From Flavobacteriales bacterium (lineage in GTDB: Bacteria; Bacteroidota; Bacteroidia; Flavobacteriales_F; PHOS-HE28), in NCBI GenBank assembly GCA_016715995.1, contig JADJXF010000025.1, positions 1-64,000 on the forward strand: 64,000 bases of DNA, read 5' to 3'. The notes beneath the pieces were generated by a model that saw nothing but the letters and a program-made list of their open reading frames with translations, made no database searches and had not been told where the DNA came from. How positions within the stretch are numbered: the first letter of the stretch is position 1; each line of letters starts with the position of its first letter. Shown in pieces: positions 8,370 through 16,396 of this stretch. Position numbers and translations under genes: made by a program.

Positions 8370-9417
8370 GGCGGCGGATCAGGTCAGCGAAATGATCTGG
8401 TTCGTTCAAGATGACGGCCCGCATGCCGATGGTCGCCAGCGGTAGGCCTTCGAGCGGGGTGCCTTTCAGCGAACCCAGCCGGGCGGCGTCCTTCTCCGTG
8501 GTGACCAGCGTTTTCGGGCCGGGCGCGAAGGTATCGAATCGCCTTGCCAGCCGTTCCAGGTCGGCTCGGGTGAACAGGTGGTGGTCGGGGAAGGCGATGT
8601 GCTCCAGTGTACTTGTCCGCTGGAGATGCTCGAGCAATGGTTGAGGATTCTCGATTCCTGTGAAGAGGAGAATCCTGCTCGTTGTCCGTTGTCCGTTGTC
8701 GGGCTGAGCTGATTGCGCGACGAACAACTGAGAACCGACAGCTGACAACTCCTCATACTCAATCCCCGCGAAGAACAATTCCTGGCCCTCTGGCAAACCC
8801 AATCGCTCGCGCCAACGTGCTTGGTCCTTCTGCGATGGTAGGGACGGGCACTTCGTCACCACGATCACCTGCGCGACCTTCCTGCGGGATGGCAGATCAC
8901 GGAGCCGTCCGGCAGGCAGCAGGGCATCATCGCACCAGGGCCGCTGCCAGGTGGTGAGCAGGATACTTAGTCCGGCATCCAGCCGTCGGTGCTGCAGGGC
9001 GTCATCGAGCACCACCGCCTTCACGTCAGGCACATCCTGTTGGATGCGGGCGATGGCTCCCACCCTATCCGCACCAACGAACACGCGCGCTTCGGGGAAC
9101 TTGCGCTTCACCTGCAAGGGCTCATCGCCGCTTCGCGTAGCGGTATCGGTGCCTTGCACTTCAAGGATGCCCGTACCACTGCGGCCATAGCCGCGACTCA
9201 AAGCGGCCAACGGTGCCACATCGTGAAGCGTGCGGAGGATCAGTTCCAGCATGGGTGTCTTGCCCGTGCCGCCCAAAGCCAGGTTGCCAATGGCGATGGT
9301 GGGCAGCGTCGGCCGGATGGATCGACGTATCCCCAAATCATACAGTGCGTGGCGCATCACTAGCCCAGCACCATAGAGCCAAGCGAAGGGGGCAAGCGCG
9401 ATGCGTCGAAGGCCCAT
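8341..9417 (-). CDS. lpxK: Tetraacyldisaccharide 4'-kinase with an in-frame repeat insertion
   Basis: LpxK phosphorylates the lipid A disaccharide at the 4' position on the inner membrane. The N-terminal hydrophobic segment is followed by the P-loop GNLALGGTGKTP and the conserved SRGYGR and DDALQHRRL motifs. I start at the ATG at 9417 (MGLRRIAL), since the longer form needs a GTG and adds only eight residues. About 25 residues in the middle (VGSQLFVAQ...QPDNGQRTT) are encoded by a GTTGTC-type palindrome at 8681-8750. They fall in a loop just before the conserved LLFTGIENPQPLLEHL segment, so the enzyme is probably still active. First gene of the minus-strand run, divergent from the nif3-family gene. 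Confidence 0.92.
   Translation of the reverse strand: MGLRRIALAPFAWLYGAGLVMRHALYDLGIRRSIRPTLPTIAIGNLALGGTGKTPMLELILRTLHDVAPLAALSRGYGRSGTGILEVQGTDTATRSGDEPLQVKRKFPEARVFVGADRVGAIARIQQDVPDVKAVVLDDALQHRRLDAGLSILLTTWQRPWCDDALLPAGRLRDLPSRRKVAQVIVVTKCPSLPSQKDQARWRERLGLPEGQELFFAGIEYEELSAVGSQLFVAQSAQPDNGQRTTSRILLFTGIENPQPLLEHLQRTSTLEHIAFPDHHLFTRADLERLARRFDTFAPGPKTLVTTEKDAARLGSLKGTPLEGLPLATIGMRAVILNEPDHFADLIRRHVATHPAHR
8681..8750. repeat. GTTGTC-type palindrome inside lpxK
   Basis: Left arm of three 7-base units (GTTGTCC, GTTGTCC, GTTGTCG); right arm with complementary units (ACAACTGAGAACCGACA, then GCTGACAACT). On the coding strand of lpxK it is read through without a stop. The 17-base core ACAACTGAGAACCGACA is identical in the allB copy. 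Confidence 0.85.
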
Positions 9418-9462
9418 GGTTACTTTGCCGCGAGCCTGCACAACAGGCGCGAAGCGTCAAAG

Positions 9463-10557
9463 ATGAAGATCAAGGACCTCATCGCCCCGCTTGAGCAGTG
9501 GGCGCCACGCTCACTGCAAGAGGACTATGACAATAGCGGCTTGCAGGTCGGCGACCCCGAAGCCGAGGTTTCCTCCGCCATGGTGTGCCTCGACTGCACC
9601 GAGGCCGTGGTGGAAGAAGCAGCCGCTACAGGCTGTGGGCTCATCATCAGCCATCACCCCGTGATCTTCAAGGGCTTGAAAAGCCTGGTAGCGCGCACGT
9701 ATGTTGAACGGACGATCCTCGCTGCGCTCAAGCATGGCATCGCCCTGTATGCTATACATACCAATCTCGACAACGTCATCGACGGCGTGAACGGGGAGAT
9801 TGCCGCCCGATTGGGTTTGACCGGGTTGCGTGTGCTCGATCCCAAACCAGCCCAGCTCAGCAAACTGGTGGTCTTCGTGCCATTGAGTCACGCCGATGCC
9901 GTGCGCGACGCTGCCTTCGCCGCCGGCGCCGGTCACATCGGCGGCTACGACGAGTGCAGCTTCGCTGTCGGTGGCGCTGGCACCTTCCGACCGGGGCCCG
10001 GTTCGCGGCCCTTCGTCGGCGAGCAGGGCGCGCGCCACTCCGAAGCCGAGATGCGGCTGGAGCTCATCCTGCCCGTTTTCCGGCAGCACGCGGTGCTGAG
10101 CGCCATTCGGTCCGTGCATCCCTATGAGGAGATGGCCTACGACCTCTACCTCTTAGCCAATGAGCACCAGGGCATTGGCAGCGGATTGGTAGGTGAATGG
10201 CCGACCCCTATAGCGGAGACCGACTTTCTTGATAGTCTTAAGCAGGTCTTTGGTCTTCAGGTGGTTAGGCATACCCGACTGACGGGTCGTGCTATCCGGC
10301 GCGTGGCGCTGTGCGGCGGGTCGGGCGCATTCCTGCTGACCAAGGCGATAGCCGCAGGAGCCGATGCCTATGTGACAGGCGATGTGAAGTACCACCAGTT
10401 CTTCGACGCGGATGGGAAGCTCTTGCTGGCGGACATCGGGCACTACGGCAGCGAGCAGTTTACCATGCACTTGGCCCAGCGCCGGTTAGGGGAACATTTC
10501 CCTACATTTGCCGTCCGTTTGACGGAAATCGTCACGGACCCCATATATCATCATTGA
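9463..10557 (+). CDS. Nif3-like dinuclear metal centre protein
   Basis: Member of the Nif3/YbgI/DUF34 family, hexameric metal-binding proteins whose biochemical role is not settled; GTP cyclohydrolase I type 2 annotations are unreliable. At 364 residues it is the long form with the extra PII-like middle domain. Metal ligands are visible at SHHPVIFKGLK and HTNLDNVIDGVN in the N-terminal half, and at GDVKYHQFFDA and ADIGHYGSEQF in the C-terminal half. One base separates it from the following zinc-ribbon gene, a pairing common in Bacteroidota. Confidence 0.9.
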   Translation: MKIKDLIAPLEQWAPRSLQEDYDNSGLQVGDPEAEVSSAMVCLDCTEAVVEEAAATGCGLIISHHPVIFKGLKSLVARTYVERTILAALKHGIALYAIHTNLDNVIDGVNGEIAARLGLTGLRVLDPKPAQLSKLVVFVPLSHADAVRDAAFAAGAGHIGGYDECSFAVGGAGTFRPGPGSRPFVGEQGARHSEAEMRLELILPVFRQHAVLSAIRSVHPYEEMAYDLYLLANEHQGIGSGLVGEWPTPIAETDFLDSLKQVFGLQVVRHTRLTGRAIRRVALCGGSGAFLLTKAIAAGADAYVTGDVKYHQFFDADGKLLLADIGHYGSEQFTMHLAQRRLGEHFPTFAVRLTEIVTDPIYHH

Positions 10558-10558
10558 C

Positions 10559-11389
10559 ATGGCGAAGAGCGACGTGAAGGCTCCGGCGAAGGAGGCCAAG
10601 GCAGCCGGCAACAACGGAAAAGCCGCACCAACGCTGGGAAAGGCCGAGATCACCATCGCTGAGAAGCTCGTTGAGCTCTACCGCCTTCAGACCGTCGACT
10701 CGCAAGTGGACCGCATCAAGGTCCAGCGCGGCGAGCTTCCGCTGGAGGTGCAGGACCTGGAGGATGAGGTGACCGGTTTGGAGACCCGCCTGACCAAGCT
10801 GCAGGACGAGCTTTCGGAGATTGAGACCCAGGTCTCGGATAAGCAGAACCAGATCAAGGACGCCAAGGCCCAGATCAAGAAGTACGAAGGGCAGCAGGCC
10901 AAGGTCCGGAACAACCGTGAGTACGACTCACTGACCAAGGAGATCGAGTTCCAGAACCTCGAGATCCAATTGGCCGAGAAGCGGATCAAGGAGTTCAAGG
11001 CACAGGTCGAGGGAAAGAAGGCCGTGGTGGACGAGAGCAAGTCCAAGCATGACGAGCGTAAGAAGGACCTGGAGCAGAAGAAGAAGGAGCTCGACGACAT
11101 CATAGCCGAGACCGAGAAGGAGGAGAAGGACCTGAAGAAGAAGAGCGATGCAGCCAGTAAGCACATCGAGGAGCGCCTGCTGAGCGCCTACCACCGCATC
11201 CGGAGCAATACGCGGAATGGCCTGGCCGTGGTGCCCGTTGAGCGCGGCAGCTGCGGCGGCTGCTTCAATGCCATCCCGCCCCAGCGCCATCTCGATATCG
11301 GCAGCCACAAGAAGATCATCGTTTGCGAGCATTGCGGACGCATCCTGGTGGATGAGTACGTAGTGGGTCGAGTGAACGAAGGCAAGTAA
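10559..11389 (+). CDS. Coiled-coil protein with C4 zinc ribbon (CdsZ/DUF164-like)
   Basis: 276 residues. After a short Ala/Lys-rich N-terminus, residues from about 30 to 200 form a long charged coiled coil rich in Lys, Glu and Gln. The C-terminus holds a zinc ribbon with two CxxC pairs (SCGGC and VCEHC). This architecture is found next to nif3-family genes in many bacteria and was first described as a possible regulator or nucleic-acid-associated protein; its role here is unknown. It directly follows the nif3-family gene and ends before a strong hairpin at 11410-11434. Confidence 0.85.
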   Translation: MAKSDVKAPAKEAKAAGNNGKAAPTLGKAEITIAEKLVELYRLQTVDSQVDRIKVQRGELPLEVQDLEDEVTGLETRLTKLQDELSEIETQVSDKQNQIKDAKAQIKKYEGQQAKVRNNREYDSLTKEIEFQNLEIQLAEKRIKEFKAQVEGKKAVVDESKSKHDERKKDLEQKKKELDDIIAETEKEEKDLKKKSDAASKHIEERLLSAYHRIRSNTRNGLAVVPVERGSCGGCFNAIPPQRHLDIGSHKKIIVCEHCGRILVDEYVVGRVNEGK

Positions 11390-11409
11390 CCACGACCCCA
11401 TTCAGCACG

Positions 11410-11434
11410 AAAGGCCCTCCGCGAGAGGGCCTTT
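11410..11434. terminator. Bidirectional hairpin terminator
   Basis: A perfect 10-base-pair stem (AAAGGCCCTC / GAGGGCCTTT) closes a 5-base loop. The A-rich and T-rich ends suit termination in both directions, and the hairpin lies between the convergent zinc-ribbon gene and the FadL-like gene. Confidence 0.8.
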
Positions 11435-11450
11435 CCCATTCCATCAGCCA

Positions 11451-12935
11451 CTACGGGCGCAAGGCCACAGTGATCATGCTTCGGAAGCCGGACCGGTCAA
11501 TCACCGTGCTCTCCACCAACGCTGGATCGTACAAGTAGGTCTGCAACCCTTGCAACCAACGCTCCAGCCCTAGATCAACCGTGAGATGCGCGCTACGGTA
11601 ACCGACGCCGAGCGCGAATGACCGGAGCGCCTGGCCGCTCTCCAGATCGTTGGTGCGGAAGGGATCCGGCACGAATCCGAATCCGCCGCGCAGGTACCAG
11701 TTCTCCAACCGCCACTCCGTGCCCACACGCACCGAATGAGTGGCGATGAACCTGCGCTGGATTGCCTGATTCTCCAACTCGAAGTCGTAGAGGTCCTCCA
11801 GGTTGTTCGCGGCGCGGAAACGCATGCTCCGCAAATCGGCGTACTCATAATCGAGGCTCACCAGCCCGTGCTGGCCTGCGATGTAGGCCGCGCTTGCGGT
11901 TGCGCGCCACGGCGTATGCAGGCGATACGAGAAGGTGCCATCCGGCGAGATCGATTCATACGCGTAGTTGCCTTCGGTGTCCGGCGAACGGAACGTGGTG
12001 CTCATCTGATGCACGTATGAATCGTTCAATTGCCACCACTGAGGGCTGAAGAAGGCTGCCCCGAGCCGCACACGATCGTTCACGCGGAAGATGGCGCCCA
12101 GGCTCAGCTCGAACCCGTTCCCGCTCGTGGCCAGCTTCTCCTTGTAGTTCACGGTACCGAGGTCGAGGGTGCCGTCCAGGCTGTTCTCTGTATGGCTCAA
12201 CGTCCGGTTGAACCGATGCCCCATGATGTTCAACGCGCCGCCCAGGTAGACCCGGTCATCCAGATTGCCTGCATAGAACAGCCCGGTCCGGGTGGTGGCA
12301 CCGTGCGCTTCTATGCTTCGCCGCTGCTGTGTGGACGAGCCAAAGGGAATGAAAGGAATGTACTGGTCCACTGTTCCTGTCAACGTATCTAGCCCATACG
12401 CATCCCAAGCAAGGCCAGCCGTAAATGGCAGATCATCGAGGATACGGGAATAAGGGGTGCCGAACGCCTCCTCGGCGAATGCCTGCAGGATGGTGCTCGG
12501 CACAGTGTTGCCTAGGATGTTCGTGCTGTTGTGATGGCTCTGTACGCGGTCGTACACCACACCGAAAACAGAGCTCCGCCCCTCCTTATCGCTCTCCCGC
12601 TGCAGCACGAGTGCCGCATTGCTCAACGCGAAGCGCTGCTGAAGGTCCTTGCTGGTGGTGCCATAGTGCATCGCTTGGTCCGCATTGAAATCCAACGAAG
12701 CGGAGATCGACAGGCTGCTGGCGCGATACAATCCGAAACCGGCCGGGTTGATGCTCAGTGCGACGGGATCAGCGCCCAAGGCTCCGAACGCGTTGCCCAT
12801 GCCCAAGCTCCGCGCCGTGCCTCCTGGCCGCTGGGTTGCGATGCGCAGGGCATCCGATTCATTCTGGGCGGACAGCGCATGCACCAGACACAAAGCGCCG
12901 AGCACCGCCAATCCACGACTTCGGATGGAACGCAT
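11451..12935 (-). CDS. OmpP1/FadL-like outer-membrane transport protein
   Basis: 494-residue exported protein with a signal peptide ending ALSAQ. The mature N-terminus (GGTARSLGMGNAFGALGADPVALSINPAG) is the hallmark of FadL/OmpP1/TodX porins and related Bacteroidota barrels. The remainder is rich in alternating strands with aromatic residues, and the protein ends in a short beta-strand (MITVALRP). These proteins carry hydrophobic compounds across the outer membrane; the substrate cannot be told from sequence. It begins 9 bases after the stop of the Trp/Gly-rich lipoprotein gene and is probably co-transcribed with it. Confidence 0.75.
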   Translation of the reverse strand: MRSIRSRGLAVLGALCLVHALSAQNESDALRIATQRPGGTARSLGMGNAFGALGADPVALSINPAGFGLYRASSLSISASLDFNADQAMHYGTTSKDLQQRFALSNAALVLQRESDKEGRSSVFGVVYDRVQSHHNSTNILGNTVPSTILQAFAEEAFGTPYSRILDDLPFTAGLAWDAYGLDTLTGTVDQYIPFIPFGSSTQQRRSIEAHGATTRTGLFYAGNLDDRVYLGGALNIMGHRFNRTLSHTENSLDGTLDLGTVNYKEKLATSGNGFELSLGAIFRVNDRVRLGAAFFSPQWWQLNDSYVHQMSTTFRSPDTEGNYAYESISPDGTFSYRLHTPWRATASAAYIAGQHGLVSLDYEYADLRSMRFRAANNLEDLYDFELENQAIQRRFIATHSVRVGTEWRLENWYLRGGFGFVPDPFRTNDLESGQALRSFALGVGYRSAHLTVDLGLERWLQGLQTYLYDPALVESTVIDRSGFRSMITVALRP

Positions 12936-12944
12936 GGGTATAGG

Positions 12945-13898
12945 CTATCGTGCCCGACGTCCGGGAGCACTGCCTCCACCACCACCCGACCGCGATGGTG
13001 CGGAACCACCACCGTCACCGCCCCGACCAATGGAGGGTCGCATCTCAAAGGATCCCCGACGGGCGGGCTCCTGACCCCCTGGGCGATTGAACGAGGGCCG
13101 TTGCCTTGGCTCGCGATTAAAGGTGCCTGGCCTCATCGTAGGATTGACTCCGGCGCCACGCATCGCATCGCGCTGCGCAGGGGCGCTACGGTCCAGCGAA
13201 CGATGGCTCACCACGGGCTGCAAACTGATGGGGTTGCGGACTGCCATACGAGGCTGTCGCACATCGGTGCCACCCGATGCGCCGACATGCGAGATGCCAG
13301 GCCGGTGCCCTACAACGACGTTGCTCGATAGCATGATGGGTGAATACCAGCTGCACTGGCCCATCGGCCCCCAGTAGTTTCCGTAGCCGTAGCCCCAACC
13401 GTATGGGTCATTCCATGGATTGCCCCAGCCCATCGGGCGGTTCCAGCCCCATGGCCGATTCCATCCCCATGGATCGTTGTAGCCCCAAGGCCGGTTCCAG
13501 CCCCAAGCATTCCCCCAACCGATGTTCATGTTCATCCATGGATCACCCCAGCCGAAGCCCATGCCCCATCCCGGACCATTCCAACCGCTCTGCCAGCCCA
13601 TCATCCCCATGCCGAAGCCGAAGCGCCCGTAGTTGTAGTAGTACGGATCGTTGTAAGCCATGTCATAAAAACCCCGGTTAGTGCCCATGTCCTGGGCAGT
13701 GCCTGCATCGTAGTAATCATCGCTCGGGGCAGCCGCCGTCGCCGGGGCTTCCTCCACCGGCTTGGCGGCTTTCGGTGGCACCTGCGACGGAATGACGTAC
13801 ACATCATCGCTGTGCTGCGCCAGTGGCTGTGTGGACTGGCAAGAGGCCAGAATGGCTATCGCGGCAATCAACACGGGAAGATTCAAGCGGGTGCTCAT
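12945..13898 (-). CDS. Trp/Gly/Asn/Pro-rich lipoprotein of unknown function
   Basis: 317 residues with a lipoprotein signal (lipobox ILASC, C20). After a spacer with many Ala, Pro and Tyr, residues of about 95-185 are dominated by Trp, Gly, Asn, Pro and Met in short imperfect repeats such as WGWNRPWG and PWNDPYGWGYG. The C-terminal third is Arg/Pro/Gly-rich and basic (ends GGGGGSAPGRRAR). No catalytic motif is visible. The composition suggests a disordered or polyglycine-like surface protein. I do not recognise a family. The gene shares a run with the downstream FadL-like barrel. Confidence 0.7.
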   Translation of the reverse strand: MSTRLNLPVLIAAIAILASCQSTQPLAQHSDDVYVIPSQVPPKAAKPVEEAPATAAAPSDDYYDAGTAQDMGTNRGFYDMAYNDPYYYNYGRFGFGMGMMGWQSGWNGPGWGMGFGWGDPWMNMNIGWGNAWGWNRPWGYNDPWGWNRPWGWNRPMGWGNPWNDPYGWGYGYGNYWGPMGQCSWYSPIMLSSNVVVGHRPGISHVGASGGTDVRQPRMAVRNPISLQPVVSHRSLDRSAPAQRDAMRGAGVNPTMRPGTFNREPRQRPSFNRPGGQEPARRGSFEMRPSIGRGGDGGGSAPSRSGGGGGSAPGRRAR

Positions 13899-14002
13899 GG
13901 CTGCGCGGGTGTTGGTGATTCTCTCTCGCTCCTGCGCCGAAAGGGCGATGCGTACTTTCGGCGCTTCCTCGGTAGGAACAAAAATAGTACCGGGATAGGG
14001 CG
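13899..14002. promoter_or_regulatory. Divergent promoter region between the Trp/Gly-rich lipoprotein gene and proS
   Basis: On the minus strand a TATTTTTG box at 13986-13979 fits the Bacteroidota -7 consensus TAnnTTTG and lies 80 bases before the lipoprotein start, but no convincing -33 TTG is seen at the right distance. On the plus strand TACTTTCG near 13953 fits with one mismatch for proS. Confidence 0.35.
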
Positions 14003-15472
14003 ATGGCAGACCTCTTGACGAAGCGTGCGGACGACTATGCGCAATGGTACAACGACCTGGTGCTGAAGGCCGACCTCGCCGAGCACAGCGACGTGCGCGG
14101 TTGCATGGTGATCAAGCCGCACGGTTATGCCATCTGGGAGAAGATGCAACGTGCCCTCGACGACATGTTCAAGGAGACCGGGCATGTGAACGCCTATTTC
14201 CCGCTTTTCATCCCCAAGAGCTACCTCGCCAAGGAAGCCAGCCATGTGGAAGGCTTCGCCAAGGAATGCGCTGTGGTGACGCATTACCGCCTTAAGAGCG
14301 ATCCCGTTCATGGCATTGTCGTTGATCCCGAGGCGAAGCTGGAGGAAGAGCTCATCATCCGCCCTACCAGCGAGACCATCATCTGGAACACCTACCGGGG
14401 CTGGGTGAAGAGCTACCGCGACCTTCCACTGCTAATCAACCAATGGGCGAACGTGGTGCGCTGGGAGATGCGCACGCGGCTCTTCCTGCGCACCGCCGAG
14501 TTCCTTTGGCAAGAGGGCCACACCGCGCATGCCACGAAAGCGGAAGCCATCACCGAGACCGAGCGCATGCTGGAGGTTTATCGCCGCTTCGCCGAGGAAT
14601 GGCTCGCGATCCCGGTGATCAAGGGCGTGAAGACCGCGAGCGAGCGCTTCGCTGGAGCCGAGGAGACCTATTGCATCGAGGCCATGATGCAGGATGGCAA
14701 GGCGCTGCAAGCAGGCACCTCGCATTTCCTCGGGCAGAACTTCGCCAAGGCCTTCGATGTGCTCTTCACCAACAAAGAGAACCGGCAGGAGCACGTGTGG
14801 GCCACGAGCTGGGGCGTGTCCACGCGGCTGGTGGGCGCATTGATCATGACCCACAGCGACGACCAGGGGCTCGTGCTACCGCCCAAGTTGGCACCGGTGC
14901 AAGTGGCGATCGTGCCCATCGCGAAGAACGAGGAGCAGCTCAGCGCCGTCCGCGCCTACGTCGAGCCAATGGTGGCCGCACTGCGCGCTAAGGGCATCAC
15001 CGTGAAGTTCGACGACGACGACACGAAGAAGCCCGGTTGGAAATTCGCCGAGTACGAGTTCAAGGGCTACCCCGTGCGCATCGCCATCGGCCCGCGCGAC
15101 ATGGAGAACGGCACCGTGGAGGTGGCCCGGCGCGACACGCTGGAGAAACAGGTGATGCAGGTCACCGACATCGCCGACAAGGTGGAGCACCTGCTCCAGG
15201 CCATCCAGGACAACCTCTTCCAGAAGGCCCTGGCCATGCGCGAGAACAGCACCCGCGCGGTGGATACGTACGAGGAATTCAAGGCCGAGATCGAGAAGGG
15301 CGGCTTCCTGCTGGCCCATTGGGACGGCACGCCGGAGACCGAGGCGCAGGTGAAGGAGGAGACCAAAGCCACCATTCGCTGCATCCCACTGGATGGCGAT
15401 GCCACGCCCGGCAGTTGCATGGTCACCGGACTGCCGAGCACACGGCGCGTCATCTTCGCAAGAGCCTACTAG
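14003..15472 (+). CDS. proS: Prolyl-tRNA synthetase, short type without the INS editing domain
   Basis: Class II aminoacyl-tRNA synthetase charging tRNA(Pro). The 489-residue protein is the eukaryote/archaea-like form: class II motif 2 in the VVRWEMRTRLFLRTAEFLWQ region, motif 3 around SWGVSTRLVGALIMTHSDD, then an anticodon-binding domain (VAIVPI...) and a short C-terminal domain ending in FARAY. The large editing insertion typical of bacterial-type ProRS between motifs 2 and 3 is absent. The next gene starts at the base after this stop codon. Confidence 0.95.
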   Translation: MADLLTKRADDYAQWYNDLVLKADLAEHSDVRGCMVIKPHGYAIWEKMQRALDDMFKETGHVNAYFPLFIPKSYLAKEASHVEGFAKECAVVTHYRLKSDPVHGIVVDPEAKLEEELIIRPTSETIIWNTYRGWVKSYRDLPLLINQWANVVRWEMRTRLFLRTAEFLWQEGHTAHATKAEAITETERMLEVYRRFAEEWLAIPVIKGVKTASERFAGAEETYCIEAMMQDGKALQAGTSHFLGQNFAKAFDVLFTNKENRQEHVWATSWGVSTRLVGALIMTHSDDQGLVLPPKLAPVQVAIVPIAKNEEQLSAVRAYVEPMVAALRAKGITVKFDDDDTKKPGWKFAEYEFKGYPVRIAIGPRDMENGTVEVARRDTLEKQVMQVTDIADKVEHLLQAIQDNLFQKALAMRENSTRAVDTYEEFKAEIEKGGFLLAHWDGTPETEAQVKEETKATIRCIPLDGDATPGSCMVTGLPSTRRVIFARAY

Positions 15473-16174
15473 ATGAAGAAGAAGCAGCCCACCGACGCGC
15501 GCGCGCTCATCGTGAACGCGCTCCGCACCAAGTCCTGCATGAAGCAGGACGTCTACCACAACACGGTGGCGCTCTTCGAGATGGTGAAGGAACTGCTGCA
15601 GGAGATCGCCGATGACCTGGCCAAGGAGGTGAAAGGCCACGACGAGCGCCTCACGGTCACCTTCACTGACAAAGGCGCCACGGCCTGCGAGCTGCGCGTG
15701 GCCGGCGACGTCATCATCTTCCACATGCACACCAACGTGTTCAAGTTGGACCAGAGCCACAGCCTGTGGAAGAGCAGCTACCTGGAGGAGGACGAACTGC
15801 GCGGCTACTTCGGGGTGGTGAACATGTACAATTTCCTCAGCGACTCCTTCAAGTTCAACCGCGAGCGCGACCTCGGCTACCTCGTCGCGCGCCTCTTCCT
15901 CAACCGCGACAAGAAGTTCTTCGTGCAGGGCAAGCGCCAGCTCGGCTTCCTCTACGACGACCTCTTGGCCAACGACCTGGACCGCGGCCGCATCAAGGAC
16001 GTGCTGCTCTCCGTGCTGCTCTACGTGCTCGAATTCGACCTGCTCGCCCCGCCCTACGACCAGGTGAACCAGGTGACCGTGAGCGAGATGAACGAGCTCA
16101 ATGCCAACCTGCAGCTCAGCACCGGCAAGCGCCTCGGCTTCCGCTTCCAGAGCGATGCCGACGACCTCACCTGA
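15473..16174 (+). CDS. Conserved protein of unknown function
   Basis: 233 residues, no signal peptide or membrane segment. It is acidic/basic mixed, mostly helical in appearance, with a central beta-rich stretch (VTFTDKGATACELRVAGDVIIFHMHTNV interrupted by charged residues) and a conserved-looking WKSSYLEEDELRGYFG segment. I do not recognise the family or a catalytic motif. It directly abuts proS, so it is probably co-transcribed. Codon use resembles its neighbours, so recent transfer is unlikely. Confidence 0.65.
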   Translation: MKKKQPTDARALIVNALRTKSCMKQDVYHNTVALFEMVKELLQEIADDLAKEVKGHDERLTVTFTDKGATACELRVAGDVIIFHMHTNVFKLDQSHSLWKSSYLEEDELRGYFGVVNMYNFLSDSFKFNRERDLGYLVARLFLNRDKKFFVQGKRQLGFLYDDLLANDLDRGRIKDVLLSVLLYVLEFDLLAPPYDQVNQVTVSEMNELNANLQLSTGKRLGFRFQSDADDLT

Positions 16175-16180
16175 TCGTGC

Positions 16181-16209
16181 TTGGCATTCAGCCCGACTGT
16201 TTACATTTG
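16181..16209 (+). promoter_or_regulatory. Bacteroidota-type promoter for tRNA-Glu
   Basis: TTG at 16181-16183 and TACATTTG at 16202-16209, an 18-base spacer, match the Bacteroidota housekeeping consensus (-33 TTG, -7 TAnnTTTG). Transcription should start about 20 bases before the tRNA. A small CCCCTTCGGGG hairpin lies in the leader. Confidence 0.7.
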
Positions 16210-16235
16210 CGGCCCCTTCGGGGATTTGACATCGT

Positions 16236-16307
16236 GGCCCGTTCGTCTAGGGGTTAGGACGCGTCCCTTTCACGGATGAAACAGGGGTTCGATTCCCCTA
16301 CGGGCTA
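16236..16307 (+). tRNA. tRNA-Glu (anticodon TTC)
   Basis: A complete cloverleaf can be drawn. The acceptor GGCCCGT pairs with ACGGGCT, with one G-U pair at the top. The D arm is in GTCTAGGGGTTAGGAC, the anticodon stem CGTCC/GGATG encloses loop CTTTCAC with anticodon TTC at 16269-16271, and the T arm is AGGGG-TTCGATT-CCCCT. The 3' CCA is not encoded. A promoter lies upstream and a hairpin downstream, so it forms its own unit. Confidence 0.95.
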
Positions 16308-16313
16308 CACTGA

Positions 16314-16339
16314 AAAGCCTCGGCATATGCCGGGGCTTT
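16314..16339 (+). terminator. Hairpin terminator after tRNA-Glu
   Basis: Stem AAAGCCTCGGC / GCCGGGGCTTT with one T-G wobble and a short ATAT loop, followed by CTTGTTG. It is placed directly after the tRNA. Confidence 0.7.
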
Positions 16340-16396
16340 CTTGTTGCAAAGCCGCTTCCCCAGCACACCCCTGTCCCATTCTACCTTCGTGCATCC

